Assembly (NCBI RefSeq): GCF_016892625.1
Contig: NZ_JAFEMW010000001.1
Span: 1,240,001-1,304,000, forward strand
Length of the DNA: 64,000 nucleotides
Source: Brevibacterium sp. RIT 803
Lineage (GTDB): Bacteria > Actinomycetota > Actinomycetes > Actinomycetales > Brevibacteriaceae
Direction of reading: 5' to 3'
Shown: positions 1-10,028 of the stretch, one piece after another
Layout of the letters: every line of letters begins with the position of its first letter
Position numbering within the stretch: position 1 is the stretch's first letter
Notes under the pieces: model-generated
The model's input: the letters and a program-made list of their open reading frames with translations, nothing else
Told to the model about the DNA's origin: nothing
Databases searched by the model: none
Translations under genes and position numbers: made by a program

Positions 1-1590
1 CGCCATTCGTCGCGGGTCGGAGAAGCCTTCCCCAGCCTCGTCGGCTGGACCTCCCTGAGTACCCTGCTGCCAGGCATCGGACTGCTGCGCACTCGATTCC
101 GGCCACTGGGCTTCATCCTGCTCGGCGGGTTCGTCCTCACCTTCCTCGTCGCTCTCGTCTATGTCCTCATCAAAGGACCGATCCGCGCGTTCGGCACCGT
201 CGTCTCAAGTCCGACGATGCTGACCTTCCTCGCGATCATCCTCGCCATCATCGGCGTGATCTGGGTCCTCGCGATCGTGATCTCCCACTTCGGGCTGCGC
301 AAAGGTCACCGCTATGCCCCGTGGCAGAACAAGATGGCCGGCGTGCTCGTCGTCTCGCTCGCACTCATCGTCGGCATCCCCCTCGGCGTCGGTTCGGTCT
401 ACGCCCGAGTCCAGGGCGATACGGTCTCCAGCCTCTTCGGCGACAGCACAGGACATGCCAAGAGCGCCGAAGACCTCTGGGCCGACAAACCCTACATCAA
501 CGTCTTCCTCATGGGCCGCGACAACGGCGATGACCGTGAGGGTACACGTCCCGACACCATGCTCGTCGCCTCGATCGACACGAAGACCGGCAATACCGCA
601 CTGATCTCTGTACCTCGTAACCTCGCGTTCCCGATCTTCCCCGAAGGAAGCGAATTGGACGAGGCCTGGCCCGACGGATTCCGGCCCACGGGTCAGTCGT
701 CGGTCGACCTCATCAACTCCGTCTGGCAGTGGGGCGAGCAGAACAAGGGCGACATCGGCAACCCCCATGGCCTGGAACCGGGAATGTTCACCACGATGCA
801 GGCGGTGGAGGGCTCCCTGGGCCTCAACCTCGACTACTGGGCTTCGGTGGACATGGGCGGTTTCGAGGACGTCGTCGACGCCATCGGCGGCGTGAAGATC
901 GACGTCGAACGCCCCATCCCGATGGGCGGCGGCAAGTCGATGTCCGGAGCCGCCAACGAGGTCTACGGCTGGGTCGATCCGGGTCCGCAGACGCTGAGGG
1001 GCAAGGACGCGCTCTGGTACGTGCGCTCACGTGAAGGCAGCGACAACTACGACCGCATGTGCCGTCAGCAGCGCATGATCAAGACCACCCTCGATCAGGT
1101 CGACCCTCGCGAACTCGCCACCGCGTACCCCAAACTCGCGAACTCGGCGACTAAGAACATCGCCACCTCGATTCCACAGAACGAGGTCCCGGCCTTCATC
1201 GAACTCGCGGTCTCGATGCAGAAGGGCGACGTCACGACGGTGCAGATCAACAACGACGTCACCCCCACCTACGACCCCGACTTCGATGTCCTCCACAAGT
1301 GGATCCTCGACGAGGTCAAGGGCGCGTCCACGGGTGAGGAGACGCCTAAACCGACGAATACTGCAGCTCCGGAAGAGAAGAAGGACACCGCCGAGGAGGA
1401 GCCGACGGAAGAGGCTCCCGCCGAGGGGGCAGCAGCCGAGGAAGCGCCCGCCGGAGAAGAGGGCGGTGAGCCCACCGAGACCACGAAGCCGGGCGAGCCC
1501 AATGCCGAAGGCAAGTGCTACCCGAAGGGCTTCAAGCCCGGCGACGACTTCCCCGGCTACCCAGGTCCGGGAGCCGGAGATGAAGGGTGA
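1..1590 (+). CDS. LytR-CpsA-Psr (LCP) family wall-polymer transferase, 5' partial
   Basis: The frame is open from base 1 without a stop, so the gene begins outside the window; the first internal ATG (217) would discard a hydrophobic segment encoded near 88-175. After the N-terminal membrane segments comes an extracellular LCP domain with INVFLMGRD, RPDTMLVASID, SVPRNL and a late WYVRSREGSDNYDR block, the arginine/aspartate positions that bind polyprenyl pyrophosphate in this family. LCP enzymes transfer secondary polymers from lipid carriers to peptidoglycan outside the membrane. The last ~110 residues are a Glu/Pro/Ala-rich low-complexity linker ending in a short Cys/Gly/Pro motif. The stop overlaps the next gene's GTG (GTGA), indicating translational coupling. 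Confidence 0.9.
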   Translation, partial: RHSSRVGEAFPSLVGWTSLSTLLPGIGLLRTRFRPLGFILLGGFVLTFLVALVYVLIKGPIRAFGTVVSSPTMLTFLAIILAIIGVIWVLAIVISHFGLRKGHRYAPWQNKMAGVLVVSLALIVGIPLGVGSVYARVQGDTVSSLFGDSTGHAKSAEDLWADKPYINVFLMGRDNGDDREGTRPDTMLVASIDTKTGNTALISVPRNLAFPIFPEGSELDEAWPDGFRPTGQSSVDLINSVWQWGEQNKGDIGNPHGLEPGMFTTMQAVEGSLGLNLDYWASVDMGGFEDVVDAIGGVKIDVERPIPMGGGKSMSGAANEVYGWVDPGPQTLRGKDALWYVRSREGSDNYDRMCRQQRMIKTTLDQVDPRELATAYPKLANSATKNIATSIPQNEVPAFIELAVSMQKGDVTTVQINNDVTPTYDPDFDVLHKWILDEVKGASTGEETPKPTNTAAPEEKKDTAEEEPTEEAPAEGAAAEEAPAGEEGGEPTETTKPGEPNAEGKCYPKGFKPGDDFPGYPGPGAGDEG

Positions 1591-3812
1591 CGACTTCCTC
1601 GCCACAGTCGGGAGCCGGAAGCCCATCTGAGGTGCACTCACCCGCTGCTGACGTTCCAGGGGCACAGGCCCATTCGGTGGCGATCATCGGCGCCGGGCCT
1701 CGCGGGATCTCGGTCCTCGAGAGACTCGTCGCCCTCGCCGCCGAACGGTTCTCGGGCGCAGGCACCCCGCCCACGGTCGTCATCCACCTCATCGATCCCT
1801 ATCCTCCAGGCGCGGGAATCGTCTGGCGAACGGATCAGCCCGAGACCCTCCTGATGAACACGACGATCGCCGAACAGACGATCTTCCCCGACTCCAGCTG
1901 TTCGTTCGTCTCCCCCGATGGTGCGACCGACCGGTTCGGCCCGAACATGGCGCAGTGGTATCGAGATGAGGGCGGAACGGACCCCGTCGATGCCACGTTC
2001 CCCAGTCGGACTCTCTACGGCCGGTATCTGCGCGATGCCTATGCTCGCATCCGCGACACCGCACCTGACTTCGTCACGATCGTCGAACACCCGACCACGG
2101 TCGAATCGGTCATCGATCTCCCGCCCGTCGAGCCTTTGGGGCACACGTCCACAGACCCTGAAACCGTGCCGCCGCAGCTGGTCCGCTGCGAGGACGGAAC
2201 CGCCATCATCGCCTCGGCCGTCGTCCTCGCCGTCGGCCACATCCCCAGCGCGCAGACCGAGGAGCGAGCCCGGCTCGCGGCCTTCGCACAGCGCGCCGGC
2301 GGACTCTACATCCCACAGGGCCTGCCGGCGGAAGCTCCCATCGCCGAGGTGGCACCCGGCAACCGTGTCATCGTCCGTGGCATGGGTCTGAACTACTTCG
2401 ACCTGCAGACACTGTTCACGCATGAACGCGGAGGCCGTTTCGACCCGGATCCCGACATCGCTGGCGAGCTGCGCTATGTGCGCAGCGGTGAGGAGCCTCG
2501 CCTGCTGCTCGGCTCACGCCGCGGCATTCCCTACCGCAGCAAGCCCATCTGCCAGGCCCACCCTCGCTCACCTTGGCCTCTGCGCTACTTCACGCGAGAG
2601 AACATCGCACTGCTGGCCGGCCTCGACGACCTCGACGGTGACCGGAGGGCGGGAGCACGTTTCAACGACCAGCTGTGGCCGCTCATCCTGGCCGACCTCC
2701 GTCTCGCCTACTACAGCACCCTGTCCCGGATCCGTCCCGATGCGTTCGCCGGTGACCCAGGTCAGCTGCGTGAGGCCATCGCCGAGGCGGTGTCCCGACA
2801 CCTGACCAGGCGCACCTGGCAGGAGACCCACCCGGAGGCACACGAGTCCACCGACTTACATGTCGGGAACACTGCCGCCGCTGCCGAGTCGCGCCAGCAC
2901 GAAGCCGCCGAGGCCGCGCGCCAGGGCCGTGTCACCCGTGAGGCCTTCGCCTGGTCGGAGATCGAGGAGAGCCTCGTCCCCGACTCCGCTCACCGCATGT
3001 CACTGCACGAGCTGCTCAACCCGCTCGAAGGCCATGAGTTCGACAGCCGAGGTCCCAGGGAGGCGAACTCCCTGCACGAGTGGATGCTCGACTTCCTCCG
3101 CGCCGACCTCCACGATTCGCTGGCCGGCCCCGAGGGCAGTGCCGAGAAGTCGCTGTTCACCGTGCTCTGGCAGTCTCGGCTGCTGCTCAAAGAGCTCATC
3201 GTGGCAGGCCATATCGACCGGGTCAGCATCGACATGGAGATCTGCGGTTGGTTCGAAAGCTTCGTCTCCGGCATCTGCGACGGTCCTCCCCCGCAGCGCA
3301 TCGCTGAGCTTCTCGCCCTGGCCGAAGCCGGCCTCGTCGAGTTCATCGGCCCGGACATGCGCATTGAGGCGAATCCCGATGTCTCTGCACCTGTGGACGG
3401 GATGCCCGCGGTGACGAGCATGGATCCGTTGCCGCAGATCTTCACGGTCACCTCGACGCAGGTCGCGGGTGGCATCACGGGCAGCGTCGTCATCGATGCT
3501 GCTTCACCGACGAACGCGGTGTCCCGGGCCGCCGATGTGCTGGTGCACGGGATGGTCGAACGCGGCCAACTCACGCCCGCCCGTCTGACGTTGGACGACG
3601 GTCGTGAGAAGTTCCTCAACGGACTGTCGCTCACGCCGCGCCCCTACCGCACGATCGATGTCGACGGCACCGTGCACCCCCGCCGTTTCGCATTGTCCAT
3701 TCAGCTCTCCTCCGTCCAGTGGGGTCTGGCGATCGCCGCGAATCCCCATACGAACGCAGCGACACTGAACGACGCCAACGCCGCGGCCGAGGCCATTCTC
3801 GACCTCATCTGA
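1587..3812 (+). CDS. FAD/NAD(P)-binding protein
   Basis: 741 aa from a GTG that overlaps the LCP stop codon. Near residue 30 is a Rossmann nucleotide-binding motif (VAIIGAGPRGISVLERL), typical of the NAD_binding_9 family of FAD/NAD(P)-binding proteins that often sit near siderophore or wall-polymer genes. A second nucleotide-binding-like segment follows around residues 200-275 (VVLAVGHIPSA, NRVIVRGMGLNYFDL). No membrane segments are seen, so it should be cytoplasmic. The length is usual for the long actinobacterial members. The substrate cannot be read from the sequence; coupling to the LCP gene hints at envelope metabolism, which is inference. Confidence 0.8.
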   Translation: MTTSSPQSGAGSPSEVHSPAADVPGAQAHSVAIIGAGPRGISVLERLVALAAERFSGAGTPPTVVIHLIDPYPPGAGIVWRTDQPETLLMNTTIAEQTIFPDSSCSFVSPDGATDRFGPNMAQWYRDEGGTDPVDATFPSRTLYGRYLRDAYARIRDTAPDFVTIVEHPTTVESVIDLPPVEPLGHTSTDPETVPPQLVRCEDGTAIIASAVVLAVGHIPSAQTEERARLAAFAQRAGGLYIPQGLPAEAPIAEVAPGNRVIVRGMGLNYFDLQTLFTHERGGRFDPDPDIAGELRYVRSGEEPRLLLGSRRGIPYRSKPICQAHPRSPWPLRYFTRENIALLAGLDDLDGDRRAGARFNDQLWPLILADLRLAYYSTLSRIRPDAFAGDPGQLREAIAEAVSRHLTRRTWQETHPEAHESTDLHVGNTAAAAESRQHEAAEAARQGRVTREAFAWSEIEESLVPDSAHRMSLHELLNPLEGHEFDSRGPREANSLHEWMLDFLRADLHDSLAGPEGSAEKSLFTVLWQSRLLLKELIVAGHIDRVSIDMEICGWFESFVSGICDGPPPQRIAELLALAEAGLVEFIGPDMRIEANPDVSAPVDGMPAVTSMDPLPQIFTVTSTQVAGGITGSVVIDAASPTNAVSRAADVLVHGMVERGQLTPARLTLDDGREKFLNGLSLTPRPYRTIDVDGTVHPRRFALSIQLSSVQWGLAIAANPHTNAATLNDANAAAEAILDLI

Positions 3813-3843
3813 CAGTTCCGCTGGGCGCCTACGTGGGTCTCCC

Positions 3844-6252
3844 CTAGGCGTCGGCCATCTCGAGGGCGGCTTCGGGCTTCGTGGTTCTGGCTCGCACGAT
3901 CGCGAGCAGGGACATCACGACTCCGATGATCGCCCAGGCCAGCAGGCCAGCATAGGCGGCACCCACTCCCGTGGTTCCGGCGGTGATCGCGGCGAAGCCA
4001 TTCATCGCCGGCGTCAGCGGCAGGATCGGTGCAAGGAAGTCGAAGAAGCCGGGCACCGCGCCGATCGTTCGTCCGGCAACTGCGAGAACCACAGCGATCA
4101 CCGACAGGAACCTGCCGACGCCGCCGAACCACGCCACCAAGGCGAAGTTGAGCACCATGAACACCAGCGCGGAGACGAACGTCAGGACCGCGATGTCGAA
4201 CCCTTGGACGGCGCCGATGTCGAGCACGCTCACCGCCAGGATCGACAGCACAAGTGCCTGCAGCAGTCCCACGATCACGCCCGGCACCAATCCTCGCAGC
4301 CAGACTGCCACTGAAGACTTCGTCGAGAGCAGGGTCGAGGCCGGGATCGGCTTGAGCACCGTGTAGGTGACGAGGCCGCCGACCCACAGGGCGAGCATGA
4401 TGAGCAGCGCAAGGGTCGACCCCTGCAGCACATCGCCCGCTTCGGAGGAGCTCGGCGCCTTGATGTTCTGAGAGGCGACGGTGGAAAGCTTGTCACGCTC
4501 CGGGGCCGAATAGGAGGGGACTTCGTCCGCGCCCTTCTTCACACCGTCGGCAAACTTGCCGACGCCTTGCGAATACTTGTCTGTGCCCTCGGACAGGGTA
4601 TCCAGTCCGTTCGCAAGGTCAGAGGTGCCGGTTGCGGCAGCGGAGACTCCGGTCGTGTACTTGTCGAGTCCGGTGGAGAACTCACCGAGTCCATCGGAGA
4701 GCTGTCCTGCACCGTCGTCGAGTTCACTCGAGCCATCGGCGACCTTGGCGATGCCGTCACTGAGCTCCGGCATACCGTCAGCGAGCTTCTGATTGCCTTC
4801 GGCGACACCGGAGGCCCCATCACGCAGGCCCTTCGAGGCCTCGAGCAGCTTCGGAGCGTTCTTCGAGATGTCCTCCATGCCCTTGGTGAGTTCGCCGAGG
4901 CCGTCTTCGAGGCCCTTGACGAACTTGCTCATGCCGTCACTGAGTTCACCGGCACCATCGGCGAGCTTGTCCGCGCCGCCGAGCAGCGACTCCCCGTCCT
5001 GCTTCTGCTCCAGACCATCGACGGCGCTGTTCAGCCCGCCCGAGGTGCCGTTGAGGAGCCCCTGAGCGTAGGCCTTCTCGATGCCGGCGCAGACCGCATC
5101 CGGTGTGCCGGCAGGGCACATCTGAGCACGTGCCTGATCGGCCTCGTCCTGAGTCATCATGCCCGCCGACACCAGCGAATCGAGACCGGTCACGGTGCCG
5201 CTCTTGGCGAGCTGATCAGCCTGATCGGCACCTTCCTGGAGACCGTCGCGGTACTGGCCGAGACCAGATGACAGGCCTTCGGCGCCCTCTGAGACACCTT
5301 TCGCGCCCTTGTCGAGGTCCTTGCCGCCTTTGACGAGATCATCGATTCCGCCCTCGCCGGAGCCCGAATCACCGGACCCGGCGAAGCCCTTGATGATCTG
5401 GTCGATCGACTTCGTGTATTCGTCGACTCCGCCGGAGAGTTCTCCTGCGCCGTCGGCCAGCTTCTGCGTGCTGTCAGGCAGGTCCGCTGTCGACTTCTTC
5501 ATGTCCTGCAGACCGCCCGAGAGCTCTGAGGTGCCCTTTGACAGTTCACCGGCGCCCTTGGACAGGTCTCCGGCTCCCTTGTTGAGTTCAGATCCTGAGG
5601 AGTCGAGCTTCTCCATACCATCGGAGAGTTCACCCGCACCGCTTGCCGATTTCTTCGTCCCCTTCGCCAGATCCTCGCCGCCGTCATCGAGTTCTCCGGC
5701 GGCGTCCCCGAGGTCCTTCATCTGATCACCCATGTCGTTGAAGCCGACATAGATGTTGTCGAGATAGGTCTCGGTCATCTTCGTGTTGAAGGTCGTCCGC
5801 GCCACCCCGGCGACGGACTGCGCGATCTGGGTGTCGGCGGCCGGAGCCACACCGGAGACTTCGACGTCAAGCTGCGTCTGAGTTGCGGACTTGGCGTCGC
5901 TGACCGAGGTCACAGCCCTGGAGAAGCCCTCGGGGATGGTCAAGGTCGCAGCGTAGGTCCCATCGGACATGCCTTTCTCGGCATCGTCTTCATCGGTGAT
6001 GACCCAATGGATGTTCTTGTCCTCTTTGCCCACGAGCCCACTGGTCAGCTGCCGGCCGATCGGCACGGTCTCACCATCAACCTCGGCGCCGTCATCGTTG
6101 TTGACGATCGCTGCCTCGATCGTATCGAGGCGGTCGGTGCTGTTGTACGTGGCCAGAATGAATCCAGCGGCCACGATGATCGGGATGAGCACCAGGCCGA
6201 AGAGGGACAGCCAGGTCACGGGCCGTTTCGAGTTCGCACGTTCGAGTCTCAC
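3844..6252 (-). CDS. YhgE/Pip family membrane protein
   Basis: 802 aa. An N-terminal membrane helix (residues ~14-34) is followed by a YhgE/Pip extracellular domain (AIVNNDDGAEVDG, TLTIPEGFSRAV). A very long extracellular region (~200-600) is built of repeated 7-residue units of the DGAGELSDG type, predicting a helical rod or coiled coil. The C-terminus (~615-790) has about six membrane helices of the ABC-2 permease type. The family includes the phage infection protein Pip and ESX/type VII-like components. It starts at GTG in a GTGA overlap with the upstream MMPL gene on the same strand, so the two are co-translated and probably work as one export or envelope system. Confidence 0.9.
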   Translation of the reverse strand: MRLERANSKRPVTWLSLFGLVLIPIIVAAGFILATYNSTDRLDTIEAAIVNNDDGAEVDGETVPIGRQLTSGLVGKEDKNIHWVITDEDDAEKGMSDGTYAATLTIPEGFSRAVTSVSDAKSATQTQLDVEVSGVAPAADTQIAQSVAGVARTTFNTKMTETYLDNIYVGFNDMGDQMKDLGDAAGELDDGGEDLAKGTKKSASGAGELSDGMEKLDSSGSELNKGAGDLSKGAGELSKGTSELSGGLQDMKKSTADLPDSTQKLADGAGELSGGVDEYTKSIDQIIKGFAGSGDSGSGEGGIDDLVKGGKDLDKGAKGVSEGAEGLSSGLGQYRDGLQEGADQADQLAKSGTVTGLDSLVSAGMMTQDEADQARAQMCPAGTPDAVCAGIEKAYAQGLLNGTSGGLNSAVDGLEQKQDGESLLGGADKLADGAGELSDGMSKFVKGLEDGLGELTKGMEDISKNAPKLLEASKGLRDGASGVAEGNQKLADGMPELSDGIAKVADGSSELDDGAGQLSDGLGEFSTGLDKYTTGVSAAATGTSDLANGLDTLSEGTDKYSQGVGKFADGVKKGADEVPSYSAPERDKLSTVASQNIKAPSSSEAGDVLQGSTLALLIMLALWVGGLVTYTVLKPIPASTLLSTKSSVAVWLRGLVPGVIVGLLQALVLSILAVSVLDIGAVQGFDIAVLTFVSALVFMVLNFALVAWFGGVGRFLSVIAVVLAVAGRTIGAVPGFFDFLAPILPLTPAMNGFAAITAGTTGVGAAYAGLLAWAIIGVVMSLLAIVRARTTKPEAALEMADA

Positions 6253-9119
6253 GACTGCACGCCTTCCATTTCGCTGCGACCGGCTGCGTGGGCTTGCACG
6301 CCGCCGTTGTCATTGTCGGTTCCACGCTCAGGCTCGGGCTTGGCCTCATCGAGGTCGAGGTGGAAGTAGTTCGTGTTCGGGGACAGGATCCCGGTGACGT
6401 CGCCGCCGGGCAGACCGAGCACGATTGCCGTGCCCTCGGCCTGCAGATCGTAGATCAGATCGCGCAGATCGCGACCGTCCTGGCCTCTCTCGTCGGCCAG
6501 TGCGCCTGCTTCGCTGATGATGAGCAGATCCGGCGCCGAGGTGCGCAGCCGCGAGAGCTCGCGTGCCCCTGGCATCGTGCCCGGCCCGTTCTCATCGAGG
6601 TCGAAGTACGGAACACGACGACGGATCCGTCCCGCATGTTCGGGCAGGACCATGTCTCCGATCTTCATCTCACCGGCGGTCAGCCCGACGCGACCGGAGA
6701 GGGCGAGCAGAAGTGCTTTGCGCGCTTGGCCGCTGGCGACGAGGATCTGGCCCGGTGAGAGGGAGATGTCGACCTGGGCGAATCCGCGCCGGCCCGAACT
6801 CACAGCGATGCCGCGGCCGTAGACCCGGTAATCGGAATCCGGCTCCGGCCAGTCCCGCAGAGCCACCTCATGGGCCAGGCCCTCGCCCTCGACATCGAGT
6901 CGGGGCAGGACGCGGTCGAGCCATTTCGGCAGCCACCAGGCCTTGTCGCCGAGCATGTGCATGATGGCAGGCACCAAGGACATGCGCACCAGGAAGGCGT
7001 CGACGAAGATGCCAGAGGCCAGAGCGAGTGCGATGGACTTGATGATCGGCTCCCCCGCGGGAACGAAGGCGGCGAAGACGGAGAACATGATGATCGCCGC
7101 GGCCGAGACCACTCTGGCCGAAGAGGCGAAGCCGACTTTGATCGCGCCCCGCGCACTCGCCCCATGGACGTAGGCCTCGCGCATGCCGGAGACGAGGAAC
7201 ACCTCGTAGTCCATGGCGAGTCCGAACAGGATGCCCATGACGATGATCGGCAGGAAGCTGATCACCGGTCCTGTCGAATCGATGCCCATCGCTGACGCGA
7301 AGAGTCCGTCGTGGAAGACGAGGACCACGGTGCCGAACGCGGCGAAGACGGACAGGAGGAAGCCACCGGTGGCCTTGATCGGCACCCAGATCGAGCGGAA
7401 GACCATCATGAGCAGGATGATCGAGAGGCCGACGACGAAGATGCCGAATGGCACCAGCGCCTTGCCGAGCTGATCGGAGACATCGATCTGGATCGCTGTG
7501 GCACCGGTGACCGCGGTTTCGAAGCCGTCCTCGTCCTCAATGTCCGCACTCAGGTCCCGGAGCCGGTCGACGGTGTCGAGGGTCGCGGGATCTTCGGAGC
7601 TGGTGGTGGGGATGATCTGGAACAGAGCTGTCGTCGCATCTCGGTTCGGGGTGGCGAGGATGACCTGGTCGACTCCTTCGACGTCTTCGATCTCGTTCTC
7701 GATCTTCTCGACATCGTCAAGGGGGTCATCAGAGGTTACGATCTCGCTCGTCATGACCAGCGGTCCATTGAAACCGGGGCCGAAGTGCTTGTCGATGAGG
7801 TCATAGCTCGTTCGGGCAGGCGTGCCCTCCTCCTGGCTGCCTGCGGTCGGCAGGGAGAGTTGGAGATTGGAGGCGGGGATCGCAAACAATGCGAGTCCAC
7901 CGACGATGACCACGACCGTCAGCAGCGGAATCTTGGTCACAACCTGCAGCCAACCAGCGAAGAACTTGTTCATGATCGACTTCGGGTAGGGCTCACCGGC
8001 CTCAGCCTCCGCCTCGGCGGCAATCGATGACCGGGAGACGGAGTCGTCCGCCTTCTTCTGTGCGGTCGCGAACGCCCGGCGGTAGCGCTTCGTCGGCTTG
8101 GGGGTGATCTTCTCCTTGACCAGTCCCAGCAGCGCGGGAACCATCGTCAGGGAGATCAGCACGGCGACGACGACGGAGCCAGAGGCGCCGATGCCCATGA
8201 CGGTGAGGAACGGGATCCCAGCCAAGGATAGACCGAGCAGCGCGATCATCACGGTCATGCCCGCGAAGACGACAGCCGATCCGGCAGTGGCGACGGCCCG
8301 TCCTGCGGCCTCGAGCGGATCGTGGCCCTCGGCCAGGAGCGCCCGGGCTCTGGAGACGATGAACAGCGCGTAGTCGATGCCGACCGCCAGGCCCAACATC
8401 AGCGCCAACATGATCGAAGAGGAGTTGATTGTGCCGAAGGCCGTTGATCCCACGACCAGGAGAACGGAGATGCCGACGCCGATGAGCGCTGTGATCAGCG
8501 GCATCCCCGCGGCCCGGAAGGAGCCGAGAGTCAGCAGCAGGACGATGAAGGCGATGACGACGCCGATGCCTTCAACCCAGGAGATCTCCACACCGGTGAT
8601 CTGGAAGAGCTGGCCCCCGCCTTCGACCTGGCTGCCCTCCGGCAGGGCGTCGCGGAGCGGATCCAGTACCTCGAGCAGCTGGTCGGGGGCCGCTTCGCCG
8701 ACCTCCTGCTGGGTGCCGTCGTACTGGACGGAGATCATCGCAGCGGACTCGTCCTCGCTGATCGCGCCCTTGATCATCTTGTCGAACGGCGACGTCACGG
8801 CATCGACGTGCGGGAGGTCTTCGAGCCGATCGACTTCCTTCTCGATCTCATCCTTGTACGCGGAGTCCTCGACCGAGTCACCATCGGCGGCGACGACGAT
8901 GACGGATGCACCCACGCCTGAGGCTTCCGGGAAGGTCGTCTCCATCGAATCGAGCGCCACCTGGGCTTCGGAGCCGGGGAGGGTGAAGTCGTCGTCGAAG
9001 TCCTTCGCGAAGGCCGCGACACCGGCGCCGACGAGTCCGAAGATCACCAACCACCCAGCGATGAATCGGATGGGGGCGCGATAGGCACGGCGGCCCAGGG
9101 CGTACAGGAATGTTGACAC
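6249..9119 (-). CDS. MMPL/RND-family transporter with C-terminal degenerate ABC-ATPase-like domain
   Basis: 956 aa. Residues 1-~730 are a standard MMPL transporter: one helix, an extracellular domain (LPGSEAQVALDSM), a bundle of helices including VGIDYALF, then a second copy of the same layout (GLAMDYEVFLVSGMREAY). Residues ~765-915 (bases about 6375-6827) have the order of an ABC ATPase: a Walker-A position (SGQARKALLLALSG, ~796-809), a Walker-B position (DLLIISEAG, ~864) and a following strand (TAIVLGLPG). The Walker-A glycines and Ser/Thr are lost and no signature motif is visible, so ATP hydrolysis is unlikely. RND proteins normally lack this tail. Coupled to the YhgE gene; regulated probably by the divergent TetR through the palindrome at 9147-9160. 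Confidence 0.88.
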   Translation of the reverse strand: MSTFLYALGRRAYRAPIRFIAGWLVIFGLVGAGVAAFAKDFDDDFTLPGSEAQVALDSMETTFPEASGVGASVIVVAADGDSVEDSAYKDEIEKEVDRLEDLPHVDAVTSPFDKMIKGAISEDESAAMISVQYDGTQQEVGEAAPDQLLEVLDPLRDALPEGSQVEGGGQLFQITGVEISWVEGIGVVIAFIVLLLTLGSFRAAGMPLITALIGVGISVLLVVGSTAFGTINSSSIMLALMLGLAVGIDYALFIVSRARALLAEGHDPLEAAGRAVATAGSAVVFAGMTVMIALLGLSLAGIPFLTVMGIGASGSVVVAVLISLTMVPALLGLVKEKITPKPTKRYRRAFATAQKKADDSVSRSSIAAEAEAEAGEPYPKSIMNKFFAGWLQVVTKIPLLTVVVIVGGLALFAIPASNLQLSLPTAGSQEEGTPARTSYDLIDKHFGPGFNGPLVMTSEIVTSDDPLDDVEKIENEIEDVEGVDQVILATPNRDATTALFQIIPTTSSEDPATLDTVDRLRDLSADIEDEDGFETAVTGATAIQIDVSDQLGKALVPFGIFVVGLSIILLMMVFRSIWVPIKATGGFLLSVFAAFGTVVLVFHDGLFASAMGIDSTGPVISFLPIIVMGILFGLAMDYEVFLVSGMREAYVHGASARGAIKVGFASSARVVSAAAIIMFSVFAAFVPAGEPIIKSIALALASGIFVDAFLVRMSLVPAIMHMLGDKAWWLPKWLDRVLPRLDVEGEGLAHEVALRDWPEPDSDYRVYGRGIAVSSGRRGFAQVDISLSPGQILVASGQARKALLLALSGRVGLTAGEMKIGDMVLPEHAGRIRRRVPYFDLDENGPGTMPGARELSRLRTSAPDLLIISEAGALADERGQDGRDLRDLIYDLQAEGTAIVLGLPGGDVTGILSPNTNYFHLDLDEAKPEPERGTDNDNGGVQAHAAGRSEMEGVQS

Positions 9120-9146
9120 GAAGACCTCGATACAAAAGTGTATTGG

Positions 9147-9160
9147 ATACAGTACTGTAT
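9147..9160. promoter_or_regulatory. 14-bp perfect palindrome, likely TetR operator
   Basis: ATACAGTACTGTAT is a perfect inverted repeat lying between the MMPL start (9119, minus strand) and the TetR gene (plus strand). Its position upstream of both genes fits an operator through which the TetR protein represses itself and the MMPL-YhgE operon. Placement of the operator also argues that TetR does not start at the GTG at 9138, because that would put the site inside the coding region. Confidence 0.65.
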
Positions 9161-9326
9161 TGTTGTTGACTCAGTGCCCTCAGCGCAAATGCATCAGGAG
9201 TTTCTTGACGATTCTCATCGGATACCCAGGCCGACACCGACGCGCATGGACCACTCCAGCACCGCCCCTGCGACAGCAACACCGCCACACCCGCACCGCC
9301 ACACCAGCACAGCGACCGCCACGACG

Positions 9327-9986
9327 ATGAAATGTTCGATGAATACAGACAATCTCAGCGCCCGCAGACGGCAGACCCGATCCACCTTGGTGGAGGCGGG
9401 CATGTCCGTCTTCGCCGTCAAGGGCATCGATGGGGCTTCGATCGAGGAGATCTGCGAGGCTGCCGGGTTCACTCGAGGAGCGTTCTACTCGAACTTCTCC
9501 AGCCGCGACGATCTGGTTCTTGCCACGATCGAACAGCGCACCTCCCACGACCTCGACCTGCTCGACGCCGCCATCGAACGCTGGCGCGATCGCCTCAACT
9601 CCAGTCAGCCCGAGGACATCGAAGGGTTCCTCACGGAGTTCATCGACGACACCTTCAGTCAGAAGAGGGCCACCGCCGCCGAGGTGATCGCTGAGCAGGA
9701 GATCCAGCTGTACTGTCTGCGCACGCCCGACCTCTACCCCAGATACGCGGAGCTGAGCTCTTTCCAGATACAGCGGATCCAATCACTGATCGAGAACGCC
9801 ATCGGCTTCGCACGAGCCGCATCGACGATTCCGCTCAAGGACCTCATCGAGGCGCTCACCGCGGTCCACACGCAGTCATCTCTGCGCGCGGCTGCGGGGA
9901 GGGAACTTCACGAGGTCGTCGAGATCGATTCGACTCAGATGGTGCGGATCCTCAGTCGGCTGCTCGACTTCTCGCAGAAGGCCTAG
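9327..9986 (+). CDS. TetR family transcriptional regulator
   Basis: About 219 aa from ATG 9327 (9339 and 9246 are alternatives; the frame is open further upstream to 9138 but that part covers the operator and a His/Thr-rich stretch unlike any regulator). The N-terminal helix-turn-helix is clear: TLVEAGMSVFAVKGIDGASI, EEICEAAGFTRGAFYSNFSS. The C-terminal ligand domain is all-helical. It is divergent from the MMPL-YhgE operon with a palindrome between them, the usual local repressor arrangement. No good Shine-Dalgarno precedes any candidate ATG, so the exact start is uncertain. Confidence 0.85.
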   Translation: MKCSMNTDNLSARRRQTRSTLVEAGMSVFAVKGIDGASIEEICEAAGFTRGAFYSNFSSRDDLVLATIEQRTSHDLDLLDAAIERWRDRLNSSQPEDIEGFLTEFIDDTFSQKRATAAEVIAEQEIQLYCLRTPDLYPRYAELSSFQIQRIQSLIENAIGFARAASTIPLKDLIEALTAVHTQSSLRAAAGRELHEVVEIDSTQMVRILSRLLDFSQKA

Positions 9987-10028
9987 CCTCAGACCGCGAA
10001 CGCCCAGGACCGGCACCAAGGCACTAAA

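Noticed and set aside
4567..5271. 234-codon plus-strand frame within the YhgE repeat region
   Set aside because: Reflects the heptad repeat of the minus-strand YhgE gene; no independent support.
8377..9084. Plus-strand 235-codon frame and others opposite the MMPL gene
   Set aside because: Antisense to conserved MMPL motifs; Ser/Pro/Thr-rich composition typical of reverse frames in high-GC DNA.
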